Source: JACVRM01 sp963809765
GTDB taxonomy: Bacteria > Actinomycetota > Thermoleophilia > Gaiellales > Gaiellaceae
DNA length: 64,000 nucleotides
Assembly: GCA_963809765.1 (NCBI GenBank)
Contig: CAWEKT010000001.1
Coordinates: 1,054,001 to 1,118,000, forward strand
Reading direction: 5' to 3'
Shown here in pieces: positions 16,136-24,558 of the stretch. Position 1 is the stretch's first letter, and each line of letters starts with the position of its first letter. Both the position numbers and the translations under genes were made by a program. The notes beneath the pieces were generated by a model that made no database searches, was not told the origin of the DNA, and was given only the letters and a program-made list of their open reading frames with translations.

Positions 16136-17539
16136 CTAGGCGCGCGCCGGGTCGGCGATGTGCGGGTGGGCGGCGTGGTCGCAGGGCAGGCACAGCTCCT
16201 CGTCGGGCAGCGCCCGCAGCGCCGTGCCGACCGCCTCCGAGAACGTCGGGAACTGGGCCATCGTGTCGCGCAGCACGCTGATCGGAATCTCGGCGCGGAC
16301 GGCAAGCACGAACTGGTGGATCCACTCGCTCGCGAGCGGGGCGACCATCCACGCGCCGACGAGGATCCCGCGCCCGCCGTCGGCCACCAGGCCGAGGATG
16401 CCGCGTGGCTCCTCCTCGTACGTGTACGGCCGCGCGATCGAGCTGGGCAGGTCGACGAACGAGGTGACCACGTCGACGCCCTGAGCCCGCGCGTCCTCCT
16501 CGCTGAGCCCGACGGACGCCACCTCCGGGTCGGTGAAGAGCACGCGCGGCACAGCTCGGTAGTCGGCCTGCGCGGGCCTGCCGAGGATGTCGGCGCAGGC
16601 GACGCGGGCCTGGTACTTGCCCACGTGAGTGAACATGGCGACGCCGGTCACGTCGCCCGCGGCCCAGACGCCGTCGCCGGCGCGGCAGCGCTCGTCGATC
16701 TCGAGGCCCCGCGGCCCCGGCTCGAGGCCGACCGTGTCGAGCCCGAGCTCCCGGGTCCTGGGGCGCCGGCCGGTGGCGACGATGACCACCTCGCCGCGAA
16801 CCTCGCTGCCGTCGTCGAGCGTGACGACGCGCTCGGCGCCGTCGAGGCGGACGGACTGTGCCTTGCGGCCGATCCGGAGCTCGACGCCGTCGCCCTCCAG
16901 CACCTCGGCGAGCAGGGCGCCGACGCGCTCGTCCTCCCGCGCCGCCAGGCTGGGCCCGACGATCGTCACGGCGACGCCGAAGCGGGCAAGGAACTGCGAG
17001 AGCTCGACGGCGACGACGCCGCCGCCGATGAAGACGGCGCTCCGGGGGAGCTCCTCGAGCGCCGTCGCCTCCCGGTTCGTCCAGTAGCCGGCCTCCGCCA
17101 GCCCGGGGAGCGGCGGGATGATCGGCTCGGCGCCGGTGGCGATCAGCACTGCGTCCGTCTCCAGGGTCCGCCCATCGACGTCGACCCGGCCGGGGCCGGC
17201 GAGCCGGCCCGCCTGCTTGAAGACCGTGATGCCGCGCTCCTCGTAGCGCGCGACCTTCCGTGTGTCGTCGTGATCCGAGACCATGAAGTCGCGGTAGCGG
17301 GCGAGCGCGGGCCAGTCGAGCCGCGGCTCGCCGACGCCGGCGGCGCGCAGGCTCTGCCCCTTCAGCTCCGGCGGCCGGAGCAGGGTCTTCGAGGGGATGC
17401 ACCCCCAGTTGGTGCACTCGCCGCCGATCAGCTCGGGCTCGACGAGCGCGATCCGCTTGCCGGCCTTCTGGAGCGTGTTGACGGCGACCTCGCCCGCCGG
17501 GCCGGCGCCGAGGATGACGACGTCGAAGCTGTCGGGCAT
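16136..17539 (-). CDS. pyridine nucleotide-disulfide oxidoreductase (Lpd/MerA-like)
   Basis: A 467-residue flavoprotein from ATG 17539, preceded by gaggga/ggagga. The FAD-binding DVVILGAGPAGEVAVNTLQK and the redox-active pair in CTNWGCIPSKTLL are followed by the NAD(P) site AVFIGGGVVAVELSQFLARF and the second FAD motif GVWAAGDVTGV. The dimerisation domain has MAQFPTFSEAV where dihydrolipoamide dehydrogenase has a His-Pro-Thr catalytic triad; the His is missing, so lipoamide is an unlikely substrate. The C-terminus carries LCLPCDHAAHPH, an extra CxxC plus three His. It could be a quinone, metal or low-molecular-weight thiol reductase. Confidence 0.85.
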   Translation of the reverse strand: MPDSFDVVILGAGPAGEVAVNTLQKAGKRIALVEPELIGGECTNWGCIPSKTLLRPPELKGQSLRAAGVGEPRLDWPALARYRDFMVSDHDDTRKVARYEERGITVFKQAGRLAGPGRVDVDGRTLETDAVLIATGAEPIIPPLPGLAEAGYWTNREATALEELPRSAVFIGGGVVAVELSQFLARFGVAVTIVGPSLAAREDERVGALLAEVLEGDGVELRIGRKAQSVRLDGAERVVTLDDGSEVRGEVVIVATGRRPRTRELGLDTVGLEPGPRGLEIDERCRAGDGVWAAGDVTGVAMFTHVGKYQARVACADILGRPAQADYRAVPRVLFTDPEVASVGLSEEDARAQGVDVVTSFVDLPSSIARPYTYEEEPRGILGLVADGGRGILVGAWMVAPLASEWIHQFVLAVRAEIPISVLRDTMAQFPTFSEAVGTALRALPDEELCLPCDHAAHPHIADPARA

Positions 17540-17696
17540 GGCGTCCTCCCTCGTCGGGATCAGTGTCCGTGTGCCGCGGAGTGGCTCACGACAGGGCAGC
17601 ACCTTTGCAGGTGGGCGTGAAGCGAGGTCGCCCGGGTCGCGCTGCAAGCGCGCTGAGACAATGACGGCGATGAGCGAGCCGCAGGGGGAGGAGGCG

Positions 17697-19514
17697 ATGG
17701 CCCGCGGAGGCCGGACGGGCTACCTGCCGATCGGCGAGCACGGTGTCATCGGCGACCTGCATACGGTGGCGCTCGTCGGCACCGACGGGACGATCGACTG
17801 GTACTGCACGCCGCGGTTCGACTCGCCGAGCGTCTTCGGCTCCATCCTCGACAGCGAGCGCGGCGGGTACTGGCGGATCGCGCCGGTGCGTCCGGGCGCC
17901 GTCAAGCAGCTCTACTTCCCGGCCTCGAACGTGCTGCTCACCCGCTTCCTCTCCGAGGAGGGCGTGGCGGAGGTGCTCGACTTCATGCCGATTGCCCGCA
18001 CGTCGGCCGAGCGCCACCAGCACCGGCTCGTCCGGCGCGTGCTCGGCATCCGCGGCGAGGTCAGCCTGCGCGTCGAGGTGGAGCCTCGCCTCGACTACGG
18101 CCGCGCAGAGCACGTCACGCACGTCGACGAGTACGGCGCTGTCTTCGACCCGCCGGGCCCGGACGAGGGTCTTGCGCTCTCGTCGGCAGTCCCACTCGAG
18201 CGCACCGAGCGGGGCGTCCGGGCGGAGTTCTCGCTCACGCCCAACGACACGGCCTCGTTCGTGCTCCAGACGCTCGAGCCTGGCGAGCGTCCGCGCTACA
18301 GCGAGGCGCAGGTTCGCGACCTCTTCACCGAGACGGTCAACTTCTGGGAGCGGTGGCTCGGCCGCTCCTCGTACAAGGGCCGCTGGCGGGAGATGGTCGA
18401 CCGCTCGGCGCTCACGCTCAAGCTGCTGACCTACGCGCCGACCGGCGCCATCGTCGCGGCGGCGACGACGAGCCTGCCCGAGCAGATCGGCGGCGAGCGC
18501 AACTGGGACTACCGCTACACGTGGATCCGCGACGCCGCTTTCACGCTGTACGGGCTCCTGCGGCTCGGCTTCACAGAGGAGGCTGCGGCCTTCATGGAGT
18601 GGCTCGTCGACCGGCTCCAGGACTCCGACGGCCAGGCGGAAGGGCCGCTCCAGATCATGTACGGCGTCGACGGCCGCGCCGACCTGGAGGAGCTGGAGCT
18701 CGAGCACCTGGAGGGCTACCGCGGCTCGCGGCCGGTGCGCATCGGCAACGGCGCTGCGAAGCAGCTCCAGCTCGACATCTACGGCGAGCTGATCGACTCG
18801 ATCTACCTCTTCAACAAGCACGGCACGCCGATCTACCACGACGCCTGGGTGGCGGTCGCCGAGCTCGTGGACTGGCTGTGCGAGAACTGGGATCAGAAGG
18901 ACGAGGGCATCTGGGAGACGCGCGGCGGGCGCAAGGACTTCACGTTCTCGCGGCTGATGTCGTGGGTCGCCGTCGAGCGCTCGATCCGCATGGCGCGGCA
19001 GCGCGGCCTGCCGGCGGATCTCGTCCGCTGGCTCGGCGTCCGCGACGAGATCTACGCGCAGATCATGGAGCGCGGCTGGAACGAGAAGCGCCAGGCCTTC
19101 GTCCAGCACTACGGCTCCGACGTGCTCGACGCGTCACTGCTGTTGATGCCGCTCACGAAGTTCATCGCGCCGACCGATCCGCGGTGGCTCTCGACGCTCG
19201 ACGCGATCGGCGACGAGCTCGTCGCCGACAGCCTCGTCTACCGCTACAACGTCGAGGCATCGCCCGACGGTCTGCGCGGCGACGAGGGGACGTTCTCGAT
19301 CTGCTCGTTCTGGTACGTCGAGTCGCTCGCGCGGGCGGGCAGGCTGGACGAGGCGCGGCTGGCGTTCGAGAAGATGCTGACGTACGCGAACCACCTCGGC
19401 CTCTACGCCGAGGAGATCGGGCCCACCGGCGAGGCGCTCGGCAACTTCCCGCAGGCGTTCACGCACCTCGCCCTGATCAGCGCCGCGGTCAACCTCGACC
19501 GCGCGCTCGGCTAG
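17697..19514 (+). CDS. glycoside hydrolase family 15 (glucoamylase/trehalase-like)
   Basis: A 605-residue cytoplasmic protein. ATG 17697 is chosen over ATG 17661 and 17670 because gggggaggagg ends a few bases before it. An N-terminal beta-sandwich (GYLPIGEHGVIGDLHTVALV, DGTIDWYCTPRFDSPSVFGS) precedes an alpha/alpha-barrel. Barrel motifs are GERNWDYRYTWIRDAAFTLY, IGNGAAKQLQLDIYGELIDS, EGIWETRGGRKDFTFSRLMS and GTFSICSFWYVESLARAGR. These fit the GH15 clade of actinobacterial trehalases and glucan glucohydrolases. It releases glucose, and a convergent gene encodes a glucose-dehydrogenase-like enzyme. Substrate (trehalose or glucan) cannot be decided here. Confidence 0.93.
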   Translation: MARGGRTGYLPIGEHGVIGDLHTVALVGTDGTIDWYCTPRFDSPSVFGSILDSERGGYWRIAPVRPGAVKQLYFPASNVLLTRFLSEEGVAEVLDFMPIARTSAERHQHRLVRRVLGIRGEVSLRVEVEPRLDYGRAEHVTHVDEYGAVFDPPGPDEGLALSSAVPLERTERGVRAEFSLTPNDTASFVLQTLEPGERPRYSEAQVRDLFTETVNFWERWLGRSSYKGRWREMVDRSALTLKLLTYAPTGAIVAAATTSLPEQIGGERNWDYRYTWIRDAAFTLYGLLRLGFTEEAAAFMEWLVDRLQDSDGQAEGPLQIMYGVDGRADLEELELEHLEGYRGSRPVRIGNGAAKQLQLDIYGELIDSIYLFNKHGTPIYHDAWVAVAELVDWLCENWDQKDEGIWETRGGRKDFTFSRLMSWVAVERSIRMARQRGLPADLVRWLGVRDEIYAQIMERGWNEKRQAFVQHYGSDVLDASLLLMPLTKFIAPTDPRWLSTLDAIGDELVADSLVYRYNVEASPDGLRGDEGTFSICSFWYVESLARAGRLDEARLAFEKMLTYANHLGLYAEEIGPTGEALGNFPQAFTHLALISAAVNLDRALG

Positions 19515-19598
19515 CGAGACGGCGTCCCGGGGCGGGCGTCTGCGGGGACGCGGCGCAGTCCGCCGGCGTCTCGCCACCAGCCGCGGATCGGCGCAGAG

Positions 19599-19644
19599 TC
19601 GGCGCGCTCTCGGCGCTGACACGCGCGCACTTCCCCGGTACCGT
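19599..19644 (+). promoter_or_regulatory. promoter with 11-bp TCGGC direct repeat, copy B (no sense gene downstream)
   Basis: TCGGC occurs at 19599 and 19610. CTGACA (19616-19621) sits 17 bp before TACCGT (19639-19644), the best -35/-10 pair of the three copies. A transcript would start near 19651 and run into the G-rich hairpin region and then antisense to the glucose dehydrogenase 3' end. A short non-coding RNA is therefore the natural product if the promoter is active. Confidence 0.5.
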
Positions 19645-19679
19645 CGGCGACGGGCGGGTGGTGGAGGACGTCTCCCCTT

Positions 19680-19725
19680 GGGAGGGTGGGGCGGGCTCTG
19701 GGACATGTCTGCAAGGGGCATGTCC
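19680..19725 (+). repeat. G-quadruplex motif followed by GGACATG inverted repeat
   Basis: Five G-runs of 3-4 separated by 1, 1, 1 and 4 bases (19680-19702) form a textbook quadruplex motif. Overlapping it, ggacatg (19701-19707) and catgtcc (19719-19725) form a 7-bp hairpin. The element lies between two convergent genes and has no T-tract. It may act as a transcription stop for either strand. Confidence 0.55.
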
Positions 19726-19750
19726 GGGGAGCCGGCGGCCCGGAGAGGCG

Positions 19751-20863
19751 TTACGGCGGGTCTGCCTGCGCGACCTCGACGAAGACCTTGATCCCGGCCT
19801 TCTCGGTCAGCGCCTCGAGCATGGCCTTCCAGTTCTCGAGACCGTCGATCGGCGTCGTCAGCAGGCGGGCGAGCCAGCCGGGGTAGGCGGCCTCGGCCAG
19901 CACGAGGTCGGTGACGCCGCGCTCGAAGTCGCCGCGTGAGGCGTTGACGGTGCCGACCAGCACCTTGTTCCCGAGCACGAACCCCTGGTTGATGCGGTCG
20001 GACGGGATCTCCGCCGTCCGGTCGCCGGCCGTGACGCTCGCGAGCGCGAGGACGCCGTTCTTGCCCAGGTGCTCGGCCGCTTGCCACACCAGCGGGCTAT
20101 ACCCGGTCGCCTCGAGCACGAAGTCGAAGGGGCCGTGCCGGTCGGAGACCGTGCCGAAGTCGTGCTGCTCGGAGTCGACGTACGTGGCGCCGAGCGCCTC
20201 GACCAGTTCGCTGTTGGGCGTCGGCGGCGCTCCGCGCGAGTAGACGACCACCTCTGCGCGCCGGAGCCGGAGCGCGAGCGTCGCGAGCAGGCCGATGCTG
20301 CCGCCGCCGATCACGGCCGCTCGCTCGAGCTCCCAGACCTTCAGCCGGCGCTGGATCTCCTGCGCCTGCTGAATGGCTTTCTCGGAGATCGAGAGCGGCT
20401 CGAGCAGGACGCCGACCTCGCTGAGCGTGTCCGGCAGCGGGACGATGAACGCATCGTCGTCGACGTAGCGCTCGGCCAGGTAGCCGTGCAGGCCGCTGAT
20501 GCCGCGCTCGAGCACGGTGTCGTCGGTCGTCATGTCCTGGAGCCCGACGGCGTCGTACTTGCTCCCGCCCGGCCGTCGCACCGTCGCCACGACAAGCGTC
20601 CCGGGCGCGAGCGACGGCGGCACCGCCGGGCCGGTGCGAATCACGCGCCCGAGGCTCTCGTGGCCGACGATCAGGTAGTCGGCGCCTGCCGGTGCGCTCC
20701 CGTACTTGGCCTCGTTGATCTCCCGGTCGGTGGCATCGACGCCGACCCGCAGCACCTGGACGAGCACTCCGCGCCCGCCGGCCACGTCCTCGATCGCGGG
20801 ATCGGGCGCATCCACGAGGTGCATCGAGCTGGGCGTGCCGGGCCGCACTGCAACTGCCTTCAT
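19751..20863 (-). CDS. glucose 1-dehydrogenase-like MDR oxidoreductase
   Basis: A 370-residue zinc-type medium-chain dehydrogenase resembling archaeal/bacterial glucose dehydrogenase. The N-terminus reads KAVAVRPGTPSSMHLVDAPD and the metal-site region VGVDATDREI then YLIVGHESLGRV; the usual catalytic Cys is Asp (GVDATD), as in glucose dehydrogenases. Then come LLEPLSISEKAI, the Rossmann motif AAVIGGGSIGLLATLALRLR, and the glucose-dehydrogenase C-terminal domain with NKVLVGTVNASRGDFERGV. It would oxidise glucose to gluconolactone with NAD(P)+, consistent with the convergent GH15 hydrolase. A hairpin gcgggc/gcccgc abuts the start. Confidence 0.85.
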   Translation of the reverse strand: MKAVAVRPGTPSSMHLVDAPDPAIEDVAGGRGVLVQVLRVGVDATDREINEAKYGSAPAGADYLIVGHESLGRVIRTGPAVPPSLAPGTLVVATVRRPGGSKYDAVGLQDMTTDDTVLERGISGLHGYLAERYVDDDAFIVPLPDTLSEVGVLLEPLSISEKAIQQAQEIQRRLKVWELERAAVIGGGSIGLLATLALRLRRAEVVVYSRGAPPTPNSELVEALGATYVDSEQHDFGTVSDRHGPFDFVLEATGYSPLVWQAAEHLGKNGVLALASVTAGDRTAEIPSDRINQGFVLGNKVLVGTVNASRGDFERGVTDLVLAEAAYPGWLARLLTTPIDGLENWKAMLEALTEKAGIKVFVEVAQADPP

Positions 20864-20960
20864 GCGGGCGAGTCTGCCCGCTCAGCCGCCGGCCGAGTCC
20901 TCGGTGCCGCGTCATCCCCCTCGTCGGAGGGATCAGCGGGCCCTGGAAATGGCTCGATAG

Positions 20961-20983
20961 AAGCCCCGAACGACTTGGGGCTT
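20961..20983 (+). promoter_or_regulatory. hairpin in leader of the repeat-containing secreted protein gene
   Basis: aagcccc (20961-20967) pairs with ggggctt (20977-20983) around a 9-nt loop, ending 12 nt before the ribosome site gaggagga (20996-21003). No T-tract follows. It may be a 5'-UTR stabiliser or a weak attenuator. Confidence 0.35.
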
Positions 20984-21008
20984 GCGGCGGCCCATGAGGA
21001 GGAAATCG

Positions 21009-23894
21009 ATGCGCCCCATCAGCCGCCGAGCCACCATTGCCCTTGCCGTCGTCCTGGCCGCATTCGCGGCCGGCCCTGCTGCCGCGGCGCTGAAGCCGCC
21101 GGCCCTGACCACACCGCCCGCGGGGACGATCGTCCAGTCGCTGCCGGCGTTTGCGTGGAAGCCGGTCGCGAATGCCGACCGCTACGAGTTCGAGATCGCG
21201 GGCGACCCGGGCTTCAACTCGCCGGTGCTCGGCGCGGGCAAGGACCACTTCTTCACCCGCAACACGCGCGCGACGCTCAAGGAGGGCGTGCCGAACGGCA
21301 CCTACTACTGGCGGGCGCGCGCCGTTGCCAAGGCCGGCGGAGTCTCGAAGTGGTCGCCCGGGCGCCAGATCAAGAAGGCCTGGACGGCCGCCGCCGTGCT
21401 GCAGGCGCCGAGCGCGGGCGCCTCGCTCTCGTTCCCGACCGACGTGCTGCGCCTGACCTGGGCGCCGGTCCCCTACGCGGCCACGTACCTCGTGTCCCTC
21501 GGCACCGACCCGGCGCTGGGGACGCTCGTCCTCCACGACGCCGGCTCGTCCGGGCCCGTCGAGACCGCCGCGACCTCGCTGACCAGCCCGGTCGTCCTCG
21601 CGCCGGGCACCTACTACTGGTCGGTGGCGCCGGTGGATGCCAAGGGCAACCGCGGAGCACCCTCACCTGTCGCGTCCTTCACCTGGTCGTGGCCGTCCTC
21701 GACGTCGGCGTCCGTCTTCGACCTCGTCACTGCGGCAGAGGTCGTGGATCCGCTCTTCGCCTGGGGCCCGGTCTCGGGCGCGGCGCGCTACGAGGTCGAG
21801 GTCAACCCGACCGCCGACTTCGTCCCCGGCTCCAAGGTCTGCTGCACCGGGACGACGATCGCAACGAGCCTCGCACCCACATTCGTCCTCAAGGACAACG
21901 GCTACCACTGGCGCGTTCGGGCGATCGACGCCGACGGCAACGCGGGCATCTGGAACGTCGGCACCCCGTTCACGAAGACGTTCGACAAGGTGCCACCGGT
22001 GACGGCGCCGAGCATCAAGAACCTGCACATGGCCGACAACCTCGCCGACCCCGGCACCGATGCGGACGGCGGCACCGCCGGCTACCAGACGAAGGTGCCG
22101 ATCGTGCGCTGGGACCCGGTGCCCGGCGCGTCGAGCTACACGATCGACGTGGTGCCCGTCGACGGCGGCACCTGCAACTGGACGGCGGGGCTGCTGCGGC
22201 GCTGGAGCAACACGACCGCGACCAACGCCTGGTCGCCCCTCGGTGACGGCTGGGGCAACAACAAGCCGTACCCGGACGCACGAGCCGTCGCGAACGACAT
22301 GCCTGGACTCGAGCTGAACACGTCCTACTGCGTCCGTGTCCGGGCCCGCAGCGACCGGGACGTGGCGAACGCAGACGTCTACGGCGACTACACGTACCTC
22401 GACAACGGCGGCGGCTTCGCCTTCACCTGGACCGGCTATCCGACCGGCGCGGCCTGCAGCCCCTCCTGCACCGCCGGCTACCTCGGCAGTGGCGACTCGC
22501 TGCTTCCGGCCGCCGGGACGACCATGGCCCGGATGCCGTACTTCACCTGGAAGCCGATCGCAGGCAAGCAGAGCTACTTCGTGCTCGTCTCGAAGGACGC
22601 CTCGTTCAGCAACATCGTCGACTACGCCTTCACCCAGGTCCCGGCGTATGCACCGCGCGGTCAGACGCCGACGACCTACAGCGACGAGCAGACCTTCTAC
22701 TACTGGGCAGTCCTGCCGGCCAACGGCATCGACGGCAGCGGTGCCGTCGGCGACCCGCTCTTCGCGGCGGCCAAGGCGTTCATCAAGCTGTCGGTCCCGC
22801 CGACGCTCCTGAGCCCCGGAGCCGGGGAGTCGATCGGAGGCCAGCCGACGTTCCGCTGGACCGCCGCCGAGGCGGCGCGCCGCTACCGCATCCAGGTCTC
22901 GCAGGATCCGAGCTTCGGCACCCTGCTCGAGGACACGGCGACGGCGTCGACGGCCTTCATCCCCATCACCACCTACCCCTCGGACACCGTCCTCTACTGG
23001 CGCGTCCGCGCAGACGACGAGAACCTGATCGGGCTGGCTTGGTCGGTCACCGGCACCTTCCGGCGCACGCTGCCGACGCCGGCACCGAGCTCCGCGAACC
23101 CGACCTCGGGCGACTCGATCCCGACCTGGCTCTGGGATCCGGTCCCGGGAGCCGTCTCCTACGACCTCTCGGTCGATCTTCCGGACGGCACGCACAAGGA
23201 CCTGACCGGCATGCGCATGGCGGCGTTCACCGCCGTGAAGATGGCCGGCACGGGCCTCTTCCAGTGGCGCGTCCGCGCCAACTTCCCCAAGTCGCAGGCG
23301 AGCACGTCCGTGCCGGGGCCGTTCTCGGCGCCGGTCGCGTTCACCCGCACGATCGGCGAGCCGGGCGGGGCCCGCTCCGAGCTCTCGAAGAGCCACGTGC
23401 TGCTCGTCTGGGAGCCGAAGAGCGGCGCCAAGGAGTACCGGGTGCAGGTCTCGAGCCGTGCCGACTTCAGCACGCCGATCGAGGACGTCACCACCCAGGG
23501 GACGAGCTGGGCGCCGTTCCTGACCCAGCCCGGCTACCTCGACGGCGGCACGCTCTACTGGCGCGTGGCCGCCATCGACGCCGAGCGGAATGTCGGCGAC
23601 TACTCGCCGGCGCAGAAGATCGGCCTGGCCGCGCGCATGCGCGTGGTGCTCCACAAGTACCCGATCCGCGGACGCCGCTCGGTGGCCGCCGTGAAGGTCG
23701 TCGACGCCGCCAACCGCCCGGTGCGCACGGTCGCCGTGCGGGTCACGGGCGCCGGGATCAAGGCCCAGCTGCGGCGCACGAATCGCGCCGGCGTCGCGAG
23801 CTTCACCGTCAAGCTGCGCCGCAAGGGCACGCTCACCTTCCGTGCCTTCAAGACCGGCTTCAACGGCGCGACCTACACCGTCCGCATCGGCTGA
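21009..23894 (+). CDS. large secreted protein with fibronectin-III-like repeats
   Basis: A 961-residue protein; gaggagga sits 5 nt before ATG 21009. A signal peptide (ISRRATIALAVVLAAFAAGP) precedes about eight repeats of 85-140 residues. Each has a strand motif like PAFAWKPVANADRYEFEIAG and a closing YYWRVRA-type motif (TYYWRARA, GYHWRVRAIDADG, VLYWRVRADDEN, LYWRVAAIDAERN). The last 80 residues form a different Ig-like unit (VAAVKVVDAANRPVRTVAVR to GATYTVRIG). No LPXTG signal, membrane anchor or enzyme domain is visible. It is probably a cell-surface or extracellular scaffold or adhesin. A large hairpin follows the stop. Confidence 0.85.
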   Translation: MRPISRRATIALAVVLAAFAAGPAAAALKPPALTTPPAGTIVQSLPAFAWKPVANADRYEFEIAGDPGFNSPVLGAGKDHFFTRNTRATLKEGVPNGTYYWRARAVAKAGGVSKWSPGRQIKKAWTAAAVLQAPSAGASLSFPTDVLRLTWAPVPYAATYLVSLGTDPALGTLVLHDAGSSGPVETAATSLTSPVVLAPGTYYWSVAPVDAKGNRGAPSPVASFTWSWPSSTSASVFDLVTAAEVVDPLFAWGPVSGAARYEVEVNPTADFVPGSKVCCTGTTIATSLAPTFVLKDNGYHWRVRAIDADGNAGIWNVGTPFTKTFDKVPPVTAPSIKNLHMADNLADPGTDADGGTAGYQTKVPIVRWDPVPGASSYTIDVVPVDGGTCNWTAGLLRRWSNTTATNAWSPLGDGWGNNKPYPDARAVANDMPGLELNTSYCVRVRARSDRDVANADVYGDYTYLDNGGGFAFTWTGYPTGAACSPSCTAGYLGSGDSLLPAAGTTMARMPYFTWKPIAGKQSYFVLVSKDASFSNIVDYAFTQVPAYAPRGQTPTTYSDEQTFYYWAVLPANGIDGSGAVGDPLFAAAKAFIKLSVPPTLLSPGAGESIGGQPTFRWTAAEAARRYRIQVSQDPSFGTLLEDTATASTAFIPITTYPSDTVLYWRVRADDENLIGLAWSVTGTFRRTLPTPAPSSANPTSGDSIPTWLWDPVPGAVSYDLSVDLPDGTHKDLTGMRMAAFTAVKMAGTGLFQWRVRANFPKSQASTSVPGPFSAPVAFTRTIGEPGGARSELSKSHVLLVWEPKSGAKEYRVQVSSRADFSTPIEDVTTQGTSWAPFLTQPGYLDGGTLYWRVAAIDAERNVGDYSPAQKIGLAARMRVVLHKYPIRGRRSVAAVKVVDAANRPVRTVAVRVTGAGIKAQLRRTNRAGVASFTVKLRRKGTLTFRAFKTGFNGATYTVRIG

Positions 23895-23897
23895 CAC

Positions 23898-23951
23898 GGA
23901 AGACAGCCCGCCTGCCGCTCGTCTTGGGAGCGGGGAGGTGGGCTGCCTTCC
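23898..23951. terminator. large bidirectional hairpin between convergent genes
   Basis: ggaag-cagcccgcct (23898-23913) pairs with aggtgggctg-ccttcc (23936-23951), with one bulge and one wobble, and an inner gccgctc/gagcgg stem. It lies 4 bp after one stop codon and about 50 bp from the opposing one. No T-tract. Confidence 0.55.
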
Positions 23952-24002
23952 ACCGCACCCGGCGGGCGGACGCGCGGGGAGACGCGTCCGTCCGTCAGCG
24001 CC

Positions 24003-24533
24003 TCAGCCGCGACCCGGCGGGCCTGGATCGTCGCTCGCGCGAGCGGCGTCGCCGCGGCGACGCCGCCACGCCTCGCCGACGGCGCGGCCCTCCGGTGTGA
24101 CGAGGAAGTGCTCGAGCGGCACGTGCGCGAAGACGCAGCGCGCCTGGGCGAGCACGCCCTCCGCATCCCGGAGCTCGCCGCGGACGAAGAGCCTGCGCCC
24201 GCGATCGGCGTGCAAGGCAGCGTGAACGGTCAAGTCGCGGTTGATGGCGACGGGCCGGCGATAGCGGACGTCGAGGCGGGCCGTCACGGTCGGGAACCGG
24301 TACCAGGTCGCGAGCAGCCCGCAGGCCTCGTCCAGCGCGGCCGCCACCAGCCCTCCGTGCGCCAGTCCCGGCGCGGCCTGGTGGCGCTCGTCGAAGAAAA
24401 AGCGGGCCTCGTAGATCTCGTCGCCCTCGCGCTCCGGGCGTGGCAGGCGGATGCCGTCGGGCGCGTCGCCGCAGCCCCAGCAGCCCGGGTCGTGCTGCGG
24501 AGGGATGTGAGCGCCGGCGGAGCCGGCCGTCAC
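24003..24533 (-). CDS. PaaI/YiiD-type hotdog thioesterase
   Basis: A 176-residue protein from GTG 24533. The N-terminus carries CWGCG, often seen in hotdog proteins of this group. The core is HQAAPGLAHGGLVAAALDEA, with HGG and an acidic residue on the central helix as expected for 4HBT thioesterases. Then VTARLDVRYRRPVAINRDLT and LRDAEGVLAQARCVFAHVP complete the fold. It should hydrolyse an acyl-CoA thioester. It lies 25 bp downstream of the HMG-CoA reductase gene on the same strand, suggesting co-transcription. Substrate unknown. Confidence 0.82.
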   Translation of the reverse strand: MTAGSAGAHIPPQHDPGCWGCGDAPDGIRLPRPEREGDEIYEARFFFDERHQAAPGLAHGGLVAAALDEACGLLATWYRFPTVTARLDVRYRRPVAINRDLTVHAALHADRGRRLFVRGELRDAEGVLAQARCVFAHVPLEHFLVTPEGRAVGEAWRRRRGDAARASDDPGPPGRG

Positions 24534-24558
24534 GAAGGCGGCATGCTGCCGGCGCGGG

